Shown in pieces: positions 60,876 through 64,000 of a stretch of DNA of 64,000 bases. Position 1 is the stretch's first letter. The number at the start of each line of letters is the position of its first letter. The notes beneath the pieces were generated by a model, which saw only the letters and a program-made list of their open reading frames with translations, had not been told where the DNA came from and did no database searches. The stretch spans positions 18,558 through 82,557 of the forward strand of contig JAGCVI010000022.1 of NCBI GenBank assembly GCA_017962445.1, in the 5' to 3' direction. The translations under genes and the position numbers were made by a program. The DNA is from Bacteroidales bacterium (lineage in GTDB: Bacteria; Bacteroidota; Bacteroidia; Bacteroidales; P3).

Positions 60876-61038
60876 GTTATTTATAACTTTTTATCTATAA
60901 AAATATTGTACGGGAACATATATTAATATTTTTCGTATTTTTGTATCTTCATTTCCGAGGGTGTGCTGACGCTTATAAGTTGAAAAACATGCGTTTGGAA
61001 ATGAAACTGACACTTGCTGTGTTTAAATAAACCGTTGA

Positions 61039-61413
61039 ATGATGGAAAAAACTTCTCATCGCAATCCTATAGACAAACTGATAGTCATCGGCGACCGTGT
61101 GCTTATCCAGCAAGGCACTGCCGCGATGAAAACCAAGAGCGGACTTTATCTCCCCGCCGGCTATCAGGAAAAAGAGGAAATCCAGTCGGGCTACATCCTC
61201 AAATGCGGCCCCGGATATGCACTCCCCAATCTTGAAAACGACGAGTCGTGGAACCCTAAGGACCGCGAACCGAAATACCTGCCCCTTCAGGTCCAGCCTG
61301 GAGACCTCGCCCTTTTTATGCAGAAAAGTGCCGTCGAAATCAAATACAACGGCGAAAAATATTTTATCGTTCCCCAAAACGCCATCTTGCTTGTCGAGCG
61401 GGATGAATTTTAA
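61039..61413 (+). CDS. GroES-fold protein
   Basis: 124 residues. The GroES-like barrel is seen from IVIGDRVLIQQGTAAMKTKS, GLYLPAGYQEKEEIQSGYIL, PGDLALFMQKSAVEIKYNGE and KYFIVPQNAILLVERD. Longer than the 95-residue GroES and lacking its mobile loop pattern, and no groEL follows, so it is a GroES paralogue of unknown partner rather than the main co-chaperonin. Two ATGs in a row (61039, 61042). 16 bases before alaS. Confidence 0.78.
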   Translation: MMEKTSHRNPIDKLIVIGDRVLIQQGTAAMKTKSGLYLPAGYQEKEEIQSGYILKCGPGYALPNLENDESWNPKDREPKYLPLQVQPGDLALFMQKSAVEIKYNGEKYFIVPQNAILLVERDEF

Positions 61414-61429
61414 CCCAATAATTTAGATT

Positions 61430-64000
61430 ATGACTTCAAACGAAATAAGAACCAGCTTCCTCCAGTATTTTGAAAGCAAACAACATCACATCGTCCCTTC
61501 GGCTCCGATGGTGGTGAAGAACGACCCGACACTGATGTTCACCAATGCCGGTATGAACCAGTTCAAGGACATCTTCCTTGGCAATACTCCCGCCGCATAT
61601 CCGCGTGTGTGTGACTCGCAGAAATGCTTGCGTGTCAGTGGAAAACACAACGACCTCGAAGAGGTGGGCCACGACACCTACCACCACACTATGTTCGAGA
61701 TGCTTGGCAACTGGTCGTTCGGTGACTATTTCAAACGTGAGGCAATAGCCTATGGATGGGAGTTCCTTACCGAAGTGATGAAGATAGACAAGAGCTGCCT
61801 GTATGTCACCGTTTTCGGCGGCGACGAGAAGGAAGGTCTCGATATGGACACCGAGGCATACGAATTCTGGAAGCAGCATGTCAGCGAGGACCGCATTCTC
61901 AAAGGCTCGAAGAAGGACAACTTCTGGGAGATGGGTGACCAAGGTCCCTGCGGTCCATGCAGCGAAATACATATCGACCTTCGCGATGATGAGGAGAAGG
62001 CCAAGATTCCCGGAGCCCAGCTTGTCAACAAGGACAACCCGCTTGTAATCGAGATTTGGAACCTCGTCTTCATGCAGTACAACCGCCTTGCCAATGGCAC
62101 TCTCGAACCGCTGAAAGCTAAGCATATCGACACTGGTATGGGCTTCGAACGCCTTTGCATGGTTATGCAGAATAAGAAGTCGAACTACGACACCGACGTT
62201 TTCCAGCCGCTCATCCAAGAGATAGCCCGTAAGGCAGGCATGGAGTACGGCAAGAATGAAGAGGCGGACATCGCCATGCGTGTCTGTGCCGACCATCTGC
62301 GTGCAGTCAGCTTCTCCATCGCCGATGGCCAGCTGCCGTCGAACGCAAAGGCTGGCTATGTTATCCGCCGCATCTTGCGCCGCGCAGTCCGCTACGGCTA
62401 CACATTCCTTGGCTTCAAGGAACCGTTCATACACACTCTTGTCCCTACGCTTGTCAATCAAATGGGTGTCCAGTTCCCAGAACTGAATAAGCAGCAGGAA
62501 CTCATCCGTAGAATAATTCTCGAAGAAGAACAGTCATTCTTGAAAACCCTCTCGAACGGCATTCAGAAGTTCGAGAACTATATTGCCAAGGCTCTTGAGT
62601 GCGAGACCTCCTGCGAGGCTTGCGAACAAAAGGTCAAGGTCGACAATGTCATTGACGGTGCATTTGCTTTCGAGCTTTTCGACACCTACGGTTTCCCTAT
62701 CGACCTCACCCAGCTTATGGCTTCCGAGAAGGGTTGGAATGTCGACATGGAAGGCTTCAACAAAGGCCTTGCCGAGCAGAAAGACCGCTCGCGTGCTGCA
62801 GCAAAGACCGAGAGCGACGATTGGGTAGAGCTGCGTCCCGGTGTTGAGGAACAGTTTGTGGGCTACGACGAACTGGTCTGTGACGTCAACATCGTCCGTT
62901 ACCGCCATGTCAGAGCCAAGGACCGCGAATTCTACCAACTTGTATTCGACCGCACTCCTTTCTATGGTGAAGGCGGCGGACAGGTTGGCGACACCGGAAC
63001 AATAGGCTGTGGCGACGAGGTTGTCCCCGTTGTCGACACCAAGAAGGAGAACAATCTTATAGTTCACATTGTCAACAAGCTGCCTTCAGATCTGAATGCC
63101 ACTTTCAAAGCCGAGGTTGACAAATGCCGTCGTTTTGCCATTCAGTGCAACCATTCGGCTACGCACTTGCTTCACAAGGCGTTGCGCAATGTCCTTGGCA
63201 CCCATGTCGAGCAGAAGGGTTCGAGCGTGGACGACAAACGTCTCCGTTTCGACTTCTCACATTTTACCAAACTCACACTTGAGGAAATCCGCGAGGTTGA
63301 GAAGCTTGTCAATATAGACATCCGTCATGCTATCCAGCTCGAGGAGCATCGTGCAATGCCCATTGCTGAGGCTCAGAAGCTAGGTGCAATGGCTCTCTTT
63401 GGCGAGAAGTACGGCGAATTTGTGCGTGTCGTCAAGTTCGGCGAGAGCGTTGAGTTCTGCGGCGGTACCCATATTGCCAACACAGGCCATATCGGCAGTT
63501 TCCGCATCGTCAGCGAAGGCGCCATTGCTGCAGGTATGCGACGCATCGAGGCTGTCACCGGCGCAGGTGCCGAAATGTATGTCAACGATATGCAGGACCA
63601 ACTTGAACAGGCTAAGGGCTTGCTGAAGAATCCGAAAGACCTTTCCGCCGCTATACAGAGACTTATTGACGACAATGCCGCTTTGCGTGGTGAGATTGCC
63701 GCTTTCCAGAAGGAGAAGGTTGCGTCGGTGGTGCGCTCTATTGCCGATGAACTGAAATCCAATATGCTGCTTGCAAAACGGATGGACTGCGATATTATGC
63801 AGCTGAAGGATGCCGTTATGCAGCTCCGTACCGACAATCCCGACATGGCGTTGGTGCTTGGAAGCACCGTAGGTGGCAAGCCGTCACTGCTTATTTGCTT
63901 GGGACAGAATAGGGTGGATGCTGGCAAGAATGCTGGCAATATTATTAGAGAAGCAGGCAAGGAAATCCAAGGTGGCGGCGGCGGACAGCCGGCCTATGCC
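61430..64000 (+). CDS. alaS: Alanyl-tRNA synthetase, 3' truncated by window edge
   Basis: Class II synthetase. The frame is open from ATG 61430 to the end of the window (857 codons). Class II motif region FTNAGMNQFKDIFLG, catalytic core SGKHNDLEEVGHDTYHHTMF, tRNA recognition helix, editing domain with NHSATHLLHKAL (HxxxH) and CGGTHIANTGHIGS, then the dimerisation C-Ala part ending in GKEIQGGGGGQPAYA. Only the last few residues are missing. Confidence 0.97.
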   Translation, partial: MTSNEIRTSFLQYFESKQHHIVPSAPMVVKNDPTLMFTNAGMNQFKDIFLGNTPAAYPRVCDSQKCLRVSGKHNDLEEVGHDTYHHTMFEMLGNWSFGDYFKREAIAYGWEFLTEVMKIDKSCLYVTVFGGDEKEGLDMDTEAYEFWKQHVSEDRILKGSKKDNFWEMGDQGPCGPCSEIHIDLRDDEEKAKIPGAQLVNKDNPLVIEIWNLVFMQYNRLANGTLEPLKAKHIDTGMGFERLCMVMQNKKSNYDTDVFQPLIQEIARKAGMEYGKNEEADIAMRVCADHLRAVSFSIADGQLPSNAKAGYVIRRILRRAVRYGYTFLGFKEPFIHTLVPTLVNQMGVQFPELNKQQELIRRIILEEEQSFLKTLSNGIQKFENYIAKALECETSCEACEQKVKVDNVIDGAFAFELFDTYGFPIDLTQLMASEKGWNVDMEGFNKGLAEQKDRSRAAAKTESDDWVELRPGVEEQFVGYDELVCDVNIVRYRHVRAKDREFYQLVFDRTPFYGEGGGQVGDTGTIGCGDEVVPVVDTKKENNLIVHIVNKLPSDLNATFKAEVDKCRRFAIQCNHSATHLLHKALRNVLGTHVEQKGSSVDDKRLRFDFSHFTKLTLEEIREVEKLVNIDIRHAIQLEEHRAMPIAEAQKLGAMALFGEKYGEFVRVVKFGESVEFCGGTHIANTGHIGSFRIVSEGAIAAGMRRIEAVTGAGAEMYVNDMQDQLEQAKGLLKNPKDLSAAIQRLIDDNAALRGEIAAFQKEKVASVVRSIADELKSNMLLAKRMDCDIMQLKDAVMQLRTDNPDMALVLGSTVGGKPSLLICLGQNRVDAGKNAGNIIREAGKEIQGGGGGQPAYA

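Overview
The window looks like a chromosomal segment from a Bacteroidales bacterium (Prevotella-like or a related gut or oral lineage). The evidence is gene content (DUF6266, the NagZ-beta-lactamase fusion, Rho with a long low-complexity insert) and promoters of the Bacteroidetes type, TTTG-N19-TAnnTTTG, in front of many genes. I cannot assign a species from sequence alone.

Layout. 1-7.9 kb: housekeeping genes (glnS 3' part, a membrane glycosyltransferase, pheT, an RluB-type pseudouridine synthase). 8.2-15.7 kb: a complete type II-C CRISPR-Cas locus, with a tracrRNA gene on the minus strand, cas9, cas1, cas2 and a 24-repeat array (48-nt repeat, 29-30-nt spacers). The tracrRNA anti-repeat pairs with the repeat read on the minus strand, so crRNAs are made toward the cas genes. 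15.6-18.8 kb: a broken gene, a solitary HigA-like regulator, a repetitive secreted protein and topB. 19-23.2 kb: yggS, yitT, rpe, rlmI-like and folE. 23.2-24.4 kb: two Bacteroidales-type hypothetical genes. 25.1-32.2 kb: a complete type V-A locus, with cas12a, cas4, cas1, cas2, an operon terminator, then a separately promoted 19-repeat array with 36-nt repeats. 32.3-34.0 kb: remnants of a Vsr endonuclease and a DUF4143-type ATPase, then an intact coiled-coil gene of unknown function. 34.4-51 kb: ftcD, an XRE regulator, def, ruvX, a CAT-anticodon tRNA, a vWA-like lipoprotein, ilvE, gcvH, rho, a threonine aldolase, a Ser/Thr kinase with a duplicated membrane domain, and a histidine kinase. 51-54.4 kb: a NagZ-beta-lactamase fusion and HU. 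55.2-59.9 kb: a surface-polymer cluster (SDR, cytidylyltransferase-oxidoreductase fusion, glycerophosphotransferase-like enzyme, UDP-galactopyranose mutase). 60-64 kb: patatin, a GroES-like protein and the 5' part of alaS.

The main point of interest is two complete CRISPR-Cas systems from different types (Cas9 and Cas12a), each with its own adaptation genes and array, about 9.4 kb apart and separated by ordinary housekeeping genes. The II-C locus has an unusual layout: the tracrRNA gene is antisense to the cas9 leader, no array leader is visible, the degenerate repeat sits at the transcription-proximal end, and the repeat carries promoter-like elements. The Cas12a lacks the usual PAM-interacting sequence motif.
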